A stretch of DNA of 64,000 bases from Streptomyces sp. B21-083 (GCF_036898825.1 NZ_JARUND010000002.1:4752212-4816211), one strand, 5' to 3'. Counted from the first letter of the stretch, positions 25,686 through 35,600 are shown. The notes: generated by a model not told the origin, from the letters alone. Program-made: numbers and translations.

Positions 25686-25731
25686 TTCGGGACGAAGAGG
25701 TCGTGGGTTCAAATCCCGCCACCCCGACAGT
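25686..25731 (+). other. attR (right att core; tRNA-Pro 3' fragment)
   Basis: Exact 46-bp copy of 15995-16040, containing the tRNA-Pro anticodon loop to 3' end without the 5' half. It is not a functional tRNA. Confidence 0.92.
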
Positions 25732-25742
25732 AAAACGCCAGG

Positions 25743-25778
25743 TCAGGCCCGGTGCTGAGAGATCAGCACCGGGCCTGA
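25743..25778 (+). terminator. former tRNA-Pro terminator after attR
   Basis: TCAGGCCCGGTGCTGA (25743-25758) pairs perfectly with TCAGCACCGGGCCTGA (25763-25778), followed by TTTG. It was probably the chromosomal terminator of the tRNA before integration. Confidence 0.85.
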
Positions 25779-26027
25779 TTTGTTGTGCGGCCCCGCTTTG
25801 GGAGCGACATCAGGGAGCGGCTCCCGCAAGGGGGCCTCCGTCATCGCGGAAGTCGCATGCGGGCTGGCGCTGAGCTGCCAGGCCACGGGCAGCCCGCCCA
25901 GCTCGACCCCCAGTCCTATGGGAGATCTTTTCAGTCTGCCCCCATCGAACTGATGCCGCCGCACCCCTGCTGGTGCGGGCGAAGAAACCCCCATGCGTGC
26001 GACCGGCAGGGCGCAGATAGTTGCTTC

Positions 26028-26735
26028 ATGGACCCGATTGACACTGCGCGTGCCGTGGTGGACGAACACCACCCCAAAGCTCGGGCGGCATTCCTGGGAG
26101 GCAGCGTCGTGACGGGCCGCCGCACTCCGATGTCTGACCTTGACATCGTGGTGCTGCTCTATGGAGCCCCTGCCCCCTACCGGGCAAGCTTCCGGCACGA
26201 TGACTGGCCGGTGGAGCTGTTCGTGCACACCGAGGCGAGTTGGTACGACTACGTCGAGCGGGAAGTACGCAAGCGCCGGTCGCCACTGCTCTGGATGTGC
26301 GCAGACGGGCTGCTGCTCTTGGACACCGATGGAGTCGGCGCGCGCCTCGCCGCTGAAGCTCGGAAGCTGGCCACCGCGGGGCCACCTACCGTGTCGGTCG
26401 AAGAGATCGATGACCTCCGCTACGGGATGACCGACCTCCTCGACGACCTCTCGGGGAGCGCCGCCCAGGGCGAGCGGCTGTTCATCGCCATCGAACTGGC
26501 GCGACGAACAAGCGAGTTGGCGCTCGCCATTGGTGGTTCTTGGAGTGGAGGCGGGAAGTGGATGGCACGCCGTCTTGAACTCACGGCACCAGGGCTCAGC
26601 ATGCGCCTGCATAACGCCGTTCAAGCGGTGCTGGCCGGTCAGGTCGGGTCCCTCGTCGACGTGGTGGACGAGGTATTGGGGCAGGTCGGTGGGCGGTTGT
26701 GGGATGGCTACAAACGCGGCGGCGTAGCGCCATGA
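26028..26735 (+). CDS. nucleotidyltransferase-domain protein
   Basis: A 235-residue protein with the nucleotidyltransferase motif near the N-terminus: FLGGSVVTGRRTPMSDLDIV, i.e. GGS followed by the metal-binding D-x-D. The remainder is helical (IAIELARRTSELALAIGGSW and a C-terminal four-helix region), as in minimal nucleotidyltransferase/HEPN-like fusions. It is unrelated in detail to the nucleotidyltransferase at 4327. The substrate is unknown. ATG 26028 is the first start that keeps the motif near residue 25. It sits just outside attR; the 25779-26027 leader holds nothing recognisable. Confidence 0.75.
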   Translation: MDPIDTARAVVDEHHPKARAAFLGGSVVTGRRTPMSDLDIVVLLYGAPAPYRASFRHDDWPVELFVHTEASWYDYVEREVRKRRSPLLWMCADGLLLLDTDGVGARLAAEARKLATAGPPTVSVEEIDDLRYGMTDLLDDLSGSAAQGERLFIAIELARRTSELALAIGGSWSGGGKWMARRLELTAPGLSMRLHNAVQAVLAGQVGSLVDVVDEVLGQVGGRLWDGYKRGGVAP

Positions 26736-26774
26736 GCGGGCCGGAACTGTCGATCACTCGCCGCGCGGCCATGG

Positions 26775-27080
26775 AACCCTTGGCATAGGTCGAGGAGTGT
26801 TCTGTCATGGGTGGCCGCGAGAGCCGTGATCTGTTCGCTGCGGGCGACCGCGCGCAGTAGTTCCCTCACGGAGTGCCCGGTCTCCGCGTCCAACTGCCGG
26901 TCGGCTCGTCGGCTCGTCGGCGGTGAGGATCGAAGGGCTGTTGGCCAGGGCGCGGGCGATGGCGACGTGCTTGCGCCCCGACCGTACGACGTGTGCACAT
27001 CCGCCACCCGCAGCATGGCTGCGGTCACCGCCTGGCCCATCGCGCCCCCGTATGATCCGCCGATCGAGCAGCCCGGCAGT
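26775..27080 (-). pseudogene. remnant of an ABC transporter ATPase
   Basis: Reading the minus strand gives recognisable C-terminal ABC-ATPase pieces in two frames: VAIARALANSPSILTADEPT (signature helix and Walker B) and, after a frame break, LDAETGHSVRELLRAVARSE and ITALAATHDRTLLDLCQGF (H-loop). The N-terminal Walker A half is missing. It is a decayed LolD/MacB-type fragment, now noncoding, between two intact plus-strand genes. Confidence 0.65.
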
Positions 27081-27181
27081 CCCTCACCCGGCACCACCAC
27101 CGGCAAAGCACTGTGTACTCGACCCGGCGCCGAGGCAGACTGGCCAAACAGGGAAAACAGGTAAAACAGACAGGGCAGCAC

Positions 27182-28414
27182 ATGAGGAAACCGCAGATCG
27201 ACTACGCGGCGGTCTTCCGGGCCCTGCCCGGCATGGTGGCCCTGCTCACCCCTGACCTGGTGTACGCCGACGCCAACGACGACTTCGTACGGCTGTCCGG
27301 GCGCACCCGCGAGCAGCTGGTGGGCCGCTACATCTTCGACGTCTTCCCCGAGAATCCCGACGATCCGGCCGTCGCCGGCAGCATGCGGGAGACCGAGACG
27401 TCGATGCTCCGTACGGTGGCCACCGGCGAGCGCGACACGATGGCGCTGCTCCGCTACGACATCGAGGACCCGGAACGGCCCGGCCACTGGCAGGAGCACT
27501 ACTGGAGCCCGGTCAACGCGCCGGTCCTCGGCCTCGACGGGCACGTCGCCCTGGTGGTGCACCGGGTGGAGGAGGTCACCGAGTTCATCCGTGCCTTCGG
27601 CGTTCCGGACGGTGACAGCAAGGCCCACGCGCTGGAGGCCGAGCTGTACACCCGGGCCCGCGAACTGCAGGAGGTCAACGAGCGGCTGCGTACGGCGCAC
27701 GCCCGTGAACGCGAGGTCGCCCTGGCGCTGCAGGCAGCGATGCTGCCCCCGCCGGGCCCGACCGGGCCGCACGCGGCAGCCGTGCGTTACCAGCCCGCCG
27801 TCGGCACGCTGAACGTGTGCGGCGACTGGTACGACCTGGTCGATCTGTCCGGCGGGAGCCTCGCGGTCGCGGTCGGTGACGTCGTCGGCCACGGGCTGGC
27901 GGCGGCCTGCGCCATGGGCCAGTTGCGCAGCGCCCTGAGCGGCGCGACCCGGGTCGCGGGCGGGCCCGCCCAGGCCCTGGACGCCCTCGATCTGTACGCC
28001 GACTCCGTCGAGGGCGCGCAGTCGGCCAGCGTCGTGACGACCTTCATCGACTGGGACAGCCGCACCATCACCTACAGCTGTGCCGGCCACCCTCCGCCGG
28101 CCCTCGTGCACCCCGACGGCAAAGTCGCCTTCCTCGACGGGGCCACCGACCCGCCGCTCGGTGCGAGACCCGAGCGCGCCGCCCGTCCCGAGGCCTGTAC
28201 GCCCTTCACCGAGGGCTCCCTTCTGGTGCTGTACACCGACGGCCTGATCGAACGCCGTGACGAGGACATCGACACCGGCCTTGCCCGCCTCGCCGACTCC
28301 CTCACCCACCACCGGCGCTCGGCGCCCGAGGCCCTGGCCGACGCACTTCTGACCGACCTTCTGCCGCCCGCCGGGCACACCGACGACACCGCCCTGATCG
28401 TCCTGCGTCTCTGA
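27182..28414 (+). CDS. PAS-domain SpoIIE-type PP2C phosphatase
   Basis: A 410-residue signalling phosphatase. Residues ~5-130 are a PAS domain (ALPGMVALLTPDLVYADAN, FDVFPENPDD). A coiled-coil linker follows (~145-185), then a SpoIIE/RsbU catalytic domain from ~190 with VCGDWYDLVDL, VGDVVGHGLAAA, CAGHPPPALV and VLYTDGLIERR (metal-binding Asp residues). Such enzymes dephosphorylate anti-anti-sigma proteins and so release alternative sigma factors; no partner gene is adjacent. Start ATG 27182. It is followed by a sugar ABC operon on the same strand, 134 bp away, possibly separately transcribed. Confidence 0.9.
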   Translation: MRKPQIDYAAVFRALPGMVALLTPDLVYADANDDFVRLSGRTREQLVGRYIFDVFPENPDDPAVAGSMRETETSMLRTVATGERDTMALLRYDIEDPERPGHWQEHYWSPVNAPVLGLDGHVALVVHRVEEVTEFIRAFGVPDGDSKAHALEAELYTRARELQEVNERLRTAHAREREVALALQAAMLPPPGPTGPHAAAVRYQPAVGTLNVCGDWYDLVDLSGGSLAVAVGDVVGHGLAAACAMGQLRSALSGATRVAGGPAQALDALDLYADSVEGAQSASVVTTFIDWDSRTITYSCAGHPPPALVHPDGKVAFLDGATDPPLGARPERAARPEACTPFTEGSLLVLYTDGLIERRDEDIDTGLARLADSLTHHRRSAPEALADALLTDLLPPAGHTDDTALIVLRL

Positions 28415-28548
28415 ACCGTCCCGGCGGCTGCCGACTCCGAGCGCGACCTCGACAGCTTGGCTACGCTGGCCCTAAGTTCACATAAGCCCCTATTGGGATT
28501 ATGTTTCACTATGTGCCAAAACTGCACAAAAGCTTAAGGGAACCGAAC

Positions 28549-29667
28549 ATGAGTCTCGGTGCCGGCCATTCAGCAGTCGCAGTGAAGCGTGGGTTTCCCG
28601 TCGTCGCCGTCATCGGCGTCGTCACCGTCGGTCTGAGCCTTCTCGGAGCCTGTGGCGGCCAGGACGCCGGTGGTGGCAAGGGTGACAGCATCAACGTCGG
28701 TGTACTGATGCCCGGGGGCGGCGACTCCCGGTTCGGGCGGTTCGACCGGCCGCTGATCGAGAAGCAGGTCAAGGTGCTGTGCCCGGACTGCCCTGCCGCG
28801 ACCGTCGCCGCCACGTCCGACCCGGCGGTTCAGCAGCAGCAGTTCGATGCCATGATCACCCGGGGTGTGGACGTGGTCATCCTCGCCGCCGTCGACCCCC
28901 AGCTGATGCGTCCGTCCGTCGAGGCCGCGCACCGGGCCGGCATTCCCGTCGTCGCCTACGACCGGCTCGCGGAGGGGCCCATCTCCGGGTACGTCACGTT
29001 CGACGGGGCGGTGGTCGGGCGGCTCCAGGCGGAGGCCCTGCTGAAGGCCATGAGCGCCAGGGGCGACGGCCGGCGGATCGTCATGATGAACGGGGCCACC
29101 ACCGACCCCAACTCCGGCTGGTACAAGGGCGGCTCCCTCGCCGTACTCAAGGGCAAGGTGACGATCGGCAAGTCGTACGACACCGTCGGATGGCGGCCCG
29201 AGAACGCCTACGCCAACATGACCGGCGCCATCGCCGCCCTGGGCGCCGAGAACATCGACGGCGTCCTGTCCGCCAACGACAGCATGGCCGGCGCCGTGAT
29301 CTCCGCCCTCAAGGCCGCCAAGGTCGCGACGCTGCCCCCGGTCACCGGTCAGGACGCCGACCTCCTGGCCGTACAGCGCATCGTCAAGGGCGAGCAGTAC
29401 ATGACCGTGTACAAGCCCTACAAGCGCGCGACCGACGCGACCGTCGAGATGGCCGTCGCCCTCGGACGCGGCGAGAAGATCGGGGCCATCGCCACCGGCA
29501 GCGTCGACAGCCCCACCACCAAGGACGTACCGGCGGTTCTGCTGCCGTCCGTCCCGGTGACTGTCGGCGATATCAGGAGGACCCTGGTGAAGGACGGCAT
29601 GTACACCGTCGACCAGATCTGTACACCTGCTCTCCGGGCGGCCTGTGACCGGGCCGGACTCACCTGA
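28549..29667 (+). CDS. sugar ABC transporter substrate-binding lipoprotein
   Basis: A 372-residue lipoprotein. The signal sequence ends in LSLLGAC (lipobox, Cys ~35), followed by a Gly-rich linker and a periplasmic-binding domain of the pentose/ribose class (Peripla_BP_4): INVGVLMPGGGDSRF, GVDVVILAAVDPQLM, YVTFDGAVVGRLQAEAL, NGATTDPNSGWYKGG and VLSANDSMAGAVISAL. Closest in pattern to D-xylose-binding XylF-type proteins; the true sugar is uncertain. ATG 28549 is preceded by AAGGGA. It is the first gene of a three-gene ABC operon. Confidence 0.88.
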   Translation: MSLGAGHSAVAVKRGFPVVAVIGVVTVGLSLLGACGGQDAGGGKGDSINVGVLMPGGGDSRFGRFDRPLIEKQVKVLCPDCPAATVAATSDPAVQQQQFDAMITRGVDVVILAAVDPQLMRPSVEAAHRAGIPVVAYDRLAEGPISGYVTFDGAVVGRLQAEALLKAMSARGDGRRIVMMNGATTDPNSGWYKGGSLAVLKGKVTIGKSYDTVGWRPENAYANMTGAIAALGAENIDGVLSANDSMAGAVISALKAAKVATLPPVTGQDADLLAVQRIVKGEQYMTVYKPYKRATDATVEMAVALGRGEKIGAIATGSVDSPTTKDVPAVLLPSVPVTVGDIRRTLVKDGMYTVDQICTPALRAACDRAGLT

Positions 29668-29674
29668 CGCAAGC

Positions 29675-29746
29675 GAAGAACCTGGCACATCCGAAGGACC
29701 TGAGACACCCCAAGGAACTGAGACACCCGAAGGAACTGACGCATCC
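29675..29746 (+). repeat. 18-bp tandem repeat (four units) before the ATPase gene
   Basis: Four consecutive 18-bp units of the form GAAGGACCTGAGACACCC. They run into the AAGGAGG ribosome-binding site of the ATPase. If the frame from GTG 29645 were used they would encode a Glu/Thr/Pro/Gly repeat tail in front of the ATPase. Confidence 0.8.
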
Positions 29747-29761
29747 GAAGGAGGTGGCCCC

Positions 29762-30538
29762 GTGCCCGGTCAGCCCCTGCTGGCGTTGCGCGGTGTCTCC
29801 AAGCGGTTCGCCGCCGTACAGGCACTGGTCGACATCGAGCTGGAGGTCAGGGCCGGGGAGGTGGTCGCCCTCGTCGGTGACAACGCCGCCGGCAAGTCCA
29901 CCCTGGTCAAGGTGATCTCGGGGGTCGGACCCCCCGATCGCGGGGTCGTGGAGTGGGAGGGCCACGCCGTCCAGATCCGGCGCCCCCAGGACGCCAGACT
30001 GCTGGGCATCGCGACCGTCTACCAGGACCTCGCGATGTGCGAGAACCTCGACGTCGTCGCCAACCTCTTCCTCGGCCGGGAGATCCACCGCTTCGGCGTC
30101 CTCGACGAGGTCGAGATGGAGCGCCGCACCCTCGAACTGCTGCACACCCTGTCCATCCGGATCCCCGACGTACGGGTACCGCTCGCCGGCCTCTCCGGCG
30201 GTCAGCGGCAGGTCGTCGCGATCATCCGTTCGTTTCTGGCCTCGCCCCGGCTCCTGCTGCTCGACGAGCCCACCGCGTCCCTCGGCATCCAGCAGGCCAA
30301 CCAGCTCCTCGATCTGATCGAGGAGCTGCGCGACCAGGGGCTCGGAGTGCTGCTGATCAGCCACAACATGAGTGACATCAAGGCCGTCGCCGACCGGGTC
30401 GCCGTCCTGCGCCTGGGCCGCAACAACGGCCTCTTCGACGTCAACACCACGTCCCAGGAGCAGATCATCTCCTCCATCACCGGCGCGGCGGACCACGCCG
30501 TGGCCCACCGGCCGCACCCTGACGAGGTGTGGCCGTGA
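29762..30538 (+). CDS. sugar ABC transporter ATP-binding protein (single domain)
   Basis: A 258-residue ATPase with Walker A GDNAAGKSTLVK, the Q-loop, signature LSGGQRQVV, Walker B LLLLDEPTAS and H-loop LLISHNM. Most bacterial pentose transporters use a fused double-NBD protein of ~500 residues; this one has a single NBD like fructose-type FrcA, so it must dimerise. GTG 29762 was chosen because AAGGAGGT (29748-29755) is ideally placed; an upstream GTG (29645) would add a 39-residue repetitive tail and overlap the lipoprotein gene. The stop overlaps the permease start. Confidence 0.9.
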   Translation: MPGQPLLALRGVSKRFAAVQALVDIELEVRAGEVVALVGDNAAGKSTLVKVISGVGPPDRGVVEWEGHAVQIRRPQDARLLGIATVYQDLAMCENLDVVANLFLGREIHRFGVLDEVEMERRTLELLHTLSIRIPDVRVPLAGLSGGQRQVVAIIRSFLASPRLLLLDEPTASLGIQQANQLLDLIEELRDQGLGVLLISHNMSDIKAVADRVAVLRLGRNNGLFDVNTTSQEQIISSITGAADHAVAHRPHPDEVWP

Positions 30539-31776
30539 GAGGTACGGCTGTGAGACGTGCGGCTGTCAGTGGTGTGGCCGGGAAGGTGAAGCCGCGTCTT
30601 GTCGCGGGCGTCGGCGCCCTGCGTCGCAGGGCGCGCGAAGGCGGGCTCGGTCCCGCCCCGGTGCTGCTCGCGCTCGCCGCGACCTGGGTGGTCTTCCAGT
30701 GCCTCAACGATCGCTTCCTCTCGCCGCGCAACCTCTCCGTCCTCAGCGTGGACATCGTCGGGACCGGCATGGTCGCCGTCGGCATCGTCTTCGTGCTGCT
30801 GATCGGTGAGATCGACCTCTCCGTGGGCTCACTCGCCGGGCTGTCGGGCGCGATGTTCGCGGCGCTCAACGTGGACGTCGGCATGACGGAATGGCTCGCC
30901 GTCATCATCTCGGTGGTCTGCGGTACGGCCATCGGGGCGATCCAAGGGTTCCTCTTCGCCCGGTTCCGCGTACCCGCCTTCGTCGTCACCCTTGCCGGGC
31001 TGCTGGCCTGGAGCGGTCTGATGCTCTACCTGCTCGGGCCGGACAACACCATCCACTTCAGCGAGGACGGCCTGGTCGCCGAGCTGACCAGCCGGTACAT
31101 CGGCGCCCCCGTCCTCACCTACGGCCTGGCGACGCTCTGCACGGCCGCCTACCTGCTCATCTCCCTCCGTGACCGGGGCCGCCGGGCCGGCGCCGGAATG
31201 CCGTGCCGGCCGGTGGGCGAGATCTGGATGCGTACGGCCCTGCTCGCGGCGGTCGCGTTCGCCACCGTCGCCGTACTGGGCCGCTTCGAGGGGCTGCCAC
31301 TGGCGCTGCTGATCTTCCTCGCGGTCATCGTCGCCACGGACCTCCTGCTGCGCCGCACGCCCTACGGGCGGCAGGTCCTCGCCCTGGGCGGCGGTGCGGA
31401 GGCGGTCCGGCGGGCGGGCGTGGACGTGACGCGCGTACGGATCTCGGTGTTCATGGTGTCGGGGGCCCTGGCGGCGTTCGGCGGGCTGTTCGTGGCGTCG
31501 CGGTTCACCTCGGCGAGCCAGGTCTCGGGCTCCGGAATGCTGCTGATCAACGCCGTCGCCGCCGCCGTCATCGGCGGCACCAGCCTGTTCGGCGGGCGCG
31601 GCTCGACCTGGTCCGCGCTGCTGGGGGTGCTCATCATCCAGTCCATCGCCTCGGGCATGGCGCTGCTGGGCGTCCAGACTGCGGTCCAGTACATGATCAC
31701 CGGTGGGGTGCTGATCACCGCCGTGATCTTCGACTCGCTGGGCCGGCGCACCCCTGAGTCACGCGCACGGGCCTGA
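30535..31776 (+). CDS. sugar ABC transporter permease
   Basis: A 413-residue integral membrane protein of the BPD_transp_2 type with about ten membrane segments. The motifs IGEIDLSVGSLAGLSG and GRQVLALGGGAEAVRRAGV are hallmarks of ribose/xylose permeases (XylH/RbsC), the latter being the loop that contacts the ATPase. GTG 30535 overlaps the ATPase stop (GTGA); GTG 30529 is also possible. It completes the operon and is followed by a strong hairpin. Confidence 0.9.
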   Translation: MRGTAVRRAAVSGVAGKVKPRLVAGVGALRRRAREGGLGPAPVLLALAATWVVFQCLNDRFLSPRNLSVLSVDIVGTGMVAVGIVFVLLIGEIDLSVGSLAGLSGAMFAALNVDVGMTEWLAVIISVVCGTAIGAIQGFLFARFRVPAFVVTLAGLLAWSGLMLYLLGPDNTIHFSEDGLVAELTSRYIGAPVLTYGLATLCTAAYLLISLRDRGRRAGAGMPCRPVGEIWMRTALLAAVAFATVAVLGRFEGLPLALLIFLAVIVATDLLLRRTPYGRQVLALGGGAEAVRRAGVDVTRVRISVFMVSGALAAFGGLFVASRFTSASQVSGSGMLLINAVAAAVIGGTSLFGGRGSTWSALLGVLIIQSIASGMALLGVQTAVQYMITGGVLITAVIFDSLGRRTPESRARA

Positions 31777-32230
31777 GAACGACCGTGCCTCCTCCCCCGG
31801 CTGAAGCCGGGGGAGGAGGCACCTGGCCGACCCGCAGCACCGAGGGCTGCGCCGCCGCACCCGCCTTCCGGGACCGGCGCAGCAGGGCCCGTACCCGTGC
31901 GGTCAGTTCGCGGGGGCTGTACGGCTTGGTCAGGTAGTCGTCGGCGCCGAGGTCGAGGCCGAGGAGCATGTCCTCCTCGGTGGTGCGCGCGGTGAGCAGC
32001 AGAATCGGTACGTCCGACTCGGTGCGCAGGATGCGGCACACGTCGAGTCCGTCGACCAGGGGCAGCATCACGTCCAGCACGATGAGGTCGGGGCTCGTCG
32101 AGCGGGCCTGGTCCAGCGCCGCGCGGCCGTCGCCGACCACCTGCACGGCGTTGCCCTCCCGTTCCAGGTAGATCCGGATCAGGCGGGACTGCATCTCGTC
32201 GTCTTCGGCGACCAGAATCCGAGCGCTCAA
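31715..32230 (-). CDS. OmpR-type response regulator, receiver only (truncated)
   Basis: The first ~120 residues are a complete receiver: ILVAEDDEMQSRLIRIYL (acidic pair), LIVLDVMLPLVDG (phospho-acceptor Asp), LLLTARTTEEDM (Thr switch) and DDYLTKPYSPREL (Lys). After LLRRSRKAGAAAQPSVLRVGQ, where an OmpR-family winged helix should follow, the frame runs into the sugar-operon terminator and the permease 3' end antisense. The DNA-binding domain is therefore missing. The start is TTG 32230 with GGGGGAGAA upstream; a GTG at about 32263 is possible. No kinase gene is adjacent. It is either a decayed gene or a stand-alone receiver. The upstream gap 32231-32652 holds no supported gene. Confidence 0.75.
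   Translation of the reverse strand: MSARILVAEDDEMQSRLIRIYLEREGNAVQVVGDGRAALDQARSTSPDLIVLDVMLPLVDGLDVCRILRTESDVPILLLTARTTEEDMLLGLDLGADDYLTKPYSPRELTARVRALLRRSRKAGAAAQPSVLRVGQVPPPPASAGGGGTVVLRPVRVTQGCAGPASRRSRR
31786..31821. terminator. terminator after the sugar ABC operon
   Basis: TGCCTCCTCCCCCGGC (31786-31801), loop TGAA, then its perfect 16-nt complement (31806-31821). It also lies within the 3' part of the opposing response-regulator frame. Confidence 0.88.
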
Positions 32231-32652
32231 CGGGTTCTCCCCCAGCGAGGTCCTGCGCGTCACAGCACCGTACTGCCCCCGCAACGCCGATCGGCACCGG
32301 TCCCTCCCCACGTGGGGACCGGTGCCGAACGATGGACAGGGACCCGGGAGGAGTCCGGATGGTGCCGGTTCCGCGGATCTCGACCCGCGTGGCGCTACCG
32401 ACTCACCCGGCTGGCGAATCCAGGTAGCTGTGGCCGAAAACGTCCGGCCTCCGAGCTGCCCCTGGGATCGCTGCGCTGGTGGTCCGGGTGGACGCCACGC
32501 GGCTGGTTCCTTGTTGCGGCATGATCCTGCCATTTCCGGCTCCAGGAGAGGAGGTTCCGGTGCAGGGCCCACGACGTAACCGCAGGTCAGCCGTATAGAG
32601 TGGGTTTTCCGGTCCGGATGACACCGGATGACGCACGCGTGGGAAGTAAGGG

Positions 32653-35600
32653 GTGGAGACCTTGAGTTCCGACTCAGGGGCACGCACGGCCTTCGCGGAG
32701 CGGCTCTCACTGCTGTACAAGGAGGCCGGTAATCCTCCCCTCAAACGGGTGGCCGAAGCTGTCGTCCAGTTGCAGCGGGTCGACGAGCGAGGCCGCCCCG
32801 TGCGGGTCTCCGTACAGCGGATCAGCGACTGGCGGCGCGCCAAGAACGCGCCCGCCCAGTTCGCCGCCCTCGCCGCCGTACTGAGCGTCCTCGTGCCGCA
32901 GGCCCGGCGCGCCCGGCCCGTGCCCGTCTCCCCCGGTCTCTACGACATGGTCCAGTGGCAGCGCCTGTGGGAACGCGCCGTCGCCGACCCGGTGGGCGGC
33001 CGGGTCACCGGCCCCCTGGACGAGGAGGAACCGCCCGCCGCCGAGGTCGCGGCAGTGCCGGCCGGGGTGTGCCCCTACCGGGGCCTCGCCTCGTACCGCC
33101 TGGAGGACACCCGGTGGTTCTTCGGCCGGGAGCGCAGCACCGACGCCCTCCTGGCCCAGCTCCACTCGGCGGGGACCACGGCGGGCGGGGAGAGCGGCGC
33201 CGGCGGCGGTCTGGTGATGCTCGTGGGCGCCTCCGGGGCGGGCAAGTCCTCCCTGCTGAGCGCCGGGCTGGTGCCCGCGTTGCGCGAAGGGGCACTGGGC
33301 GGCCCGGGCCGGCCGGCCCCCGAGATCCTTCAGCTCGTCCCGGGCAGTGATCCCCTCGCCGAACTGACCAGCCGTATACCCGCTCTCTCGGAGATCCTCA
33401 CCCCCGCCGGACAGCCGGCGACCGAGCCCGGTACACCCGAATTCGCCCATGCGGTACGGGAGACGGTCACCGCCTGGTCCCGCCGCGACGCCCCCGACGC
33501 CTCCACCGATTCCTCTGTCCCTATCTCCGCCTCCGCCACTGCTTCCGCCACTGCCGCTTTTCCTGTCTCCTCCCCTGCGTCTTCCCCAGTCCCTTTCTCT
33601 TCCTCCGGTCGCCCCGTCGTCATCGTCGACCAGTTCGAGGAAACGTTCACTCTCTGCTCCGACGAGACGGTCCGGAACACCTTCATCCAGTTCCTCCACG
33701 CCGCCTCCTCGCCCCCCCGGGCCCGGTCAGCAGGCCGCCGCACTCGTCGTCCTCGGTGTGCGCGCCGACTTCTACGACCAGTGCCTTCGCCATCCCGAAC
33801 TCGCCGACGCGCTCCAGCACCGGCACATGGTCCTCGGACCGCTGACCACCGCCGAGCTGCGGGACGCGGTGACCGGGCCGGCCAAGGCCGTCGGCCTGGA
33901 GCTCGAACCGGGGCTCGCGGAACTGATCGTGCGGGAGGTGAGCGCCGACGGACCGCGCGGCACGCACGACGCGGGCGTCCTGCCCCTCCTCTCGCACGCC
34001 CTGCTCGCCACCTGGCAGCGCCGCAAGGCGGGGCGGCTGACGCTGTCCGGCTACCGCGCGGCCGGCGGTATCCAGGGAGCGGTGGCGGCGACCGCCGAGC
34101 GCGCCTGGACCGGCCTGGACCCGGCGGCCCGTACCGCCGCGAGGCTGCTGCTGCTCCGGCTGGTACGGCTGGGCGAGGACACCCAGGCCACGCGCAGACG
34201 CGGTACGCGACGGCAGCTGACCGCCGAGTCGGCGGACCCGGACAAGACGCAGGAGTCCCTCGAAGCGCTGGTGCGCGCCCGGCTGGTGACGCTCGACTCG
34301 GAGAGCGTGGAGATCACCCACGAGGCACTGCTGCACGCCTGGCCGCGACTGCGCGACTGGATCGACGAGGACCGGGGCGGCAACCTGCTGCGCCAGCGAC
34401 TGGAGGACGACAGCCGGTCCTGGGAGGAGTCCAAGCGCGACACCTCCCTCCTCTACCGGGGCTCCCGGCTCGAACAGGCGCACACCTGGGCCAAGTCCGC
34501 CGGTGACACCTTCCTGACGCGTGGCGCGGTGCAGTTCCTGGCCGCCTCGGTCAAGCTGCGCCGGCGTACCGTCCTGATCAGCCGCGCCGCCGTCGCCGCC
34601 GTGGTCGTACTGGCCCTGCTGGCCGGGGGCGCGGCGCTGATCGCCCGGCAGCAGCGCGACGACGCGGTGTTCGAGAACGTGCTCGCGGAGGCGGACCGTG
34701 TCCAGTCCAGCGACCCGTCGCTGTCGGCGCAGCTCAGCCTGGTCGCCCACGGTCTCCGTCCGGACGACGCGAGCACCCGCAGCCGTCTGATCTCGATCGT
34801 GAACACCCCGCTGGCCACCCCGCTGACCGGCCACACCGGCGCCGTCTACCTGACCACGTTCAGCCCCGACGGTCGGCTCCTGGCCACCGCCAGCTACGAC
34901 GGGACCGTACGCCTGTGGGACGTGTCGGACCGGGCGCGTCCCAAGGCGCTCGGCAAGCCCCTCGCCGCGAACGCGAGTTGGGTGAGCAGCGCGGTCTTCA
35001 GCCCTGACGGGCGCACCCTGGTCAGCGCGGGCGACGACGGCACGATCCGCCGCTGGGACGTGACCGACCCGGCCCGTCCGCGCCCCCTCGGCACACCCCT
35101 GAACGGCCATGACGGCACGATCTATCTGATCGCCTTCAGCCCGGACGGCCACACGCTCGCCTCGGCCGCCGAGGACCGCACGGTCCGCCTGTGGAACATG
35201 GCCGACCCGGCCCGCCCGGCCCCTCTCAGCACCCTCACGGGCGCGGGCGCCGCCGTGCGCGCCATCGCGTTCAGCCCCGACGGGCGGAGACTGGCGGCGA
35301 GCGGCGACGACAAGGCGATCCGGCTGTACGACGTGTCGAAGCCGCGTGACCCGAAGCCGTACGACACAAAACTGACCGGTCACACGGACCTGGTGCACTC
35401 CGTGGCCTTCAGCCCCGACGGCCGCACCCTCGCCAGCGGCGCCGCCGACGACACGATCCGGCTGTGGGACGTGTCCGACCCCGGGCACGCCGCCCAGCTC
35501 GGCGCACCGCTGACCGGTCACACCGACGCGATCTGGTCGGTGGCGTTCAGCCCGGACGGGACCACGCTGGCCGCCGCCAGCGCGGACGGCACGGCGAGCC

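Noticed and set aside
25686..25731. Second tRNA-Pro gene
   Set aside because: Only the 3' half is present; there is no acceptor 5' strand or D arm. It is the attR repeat.
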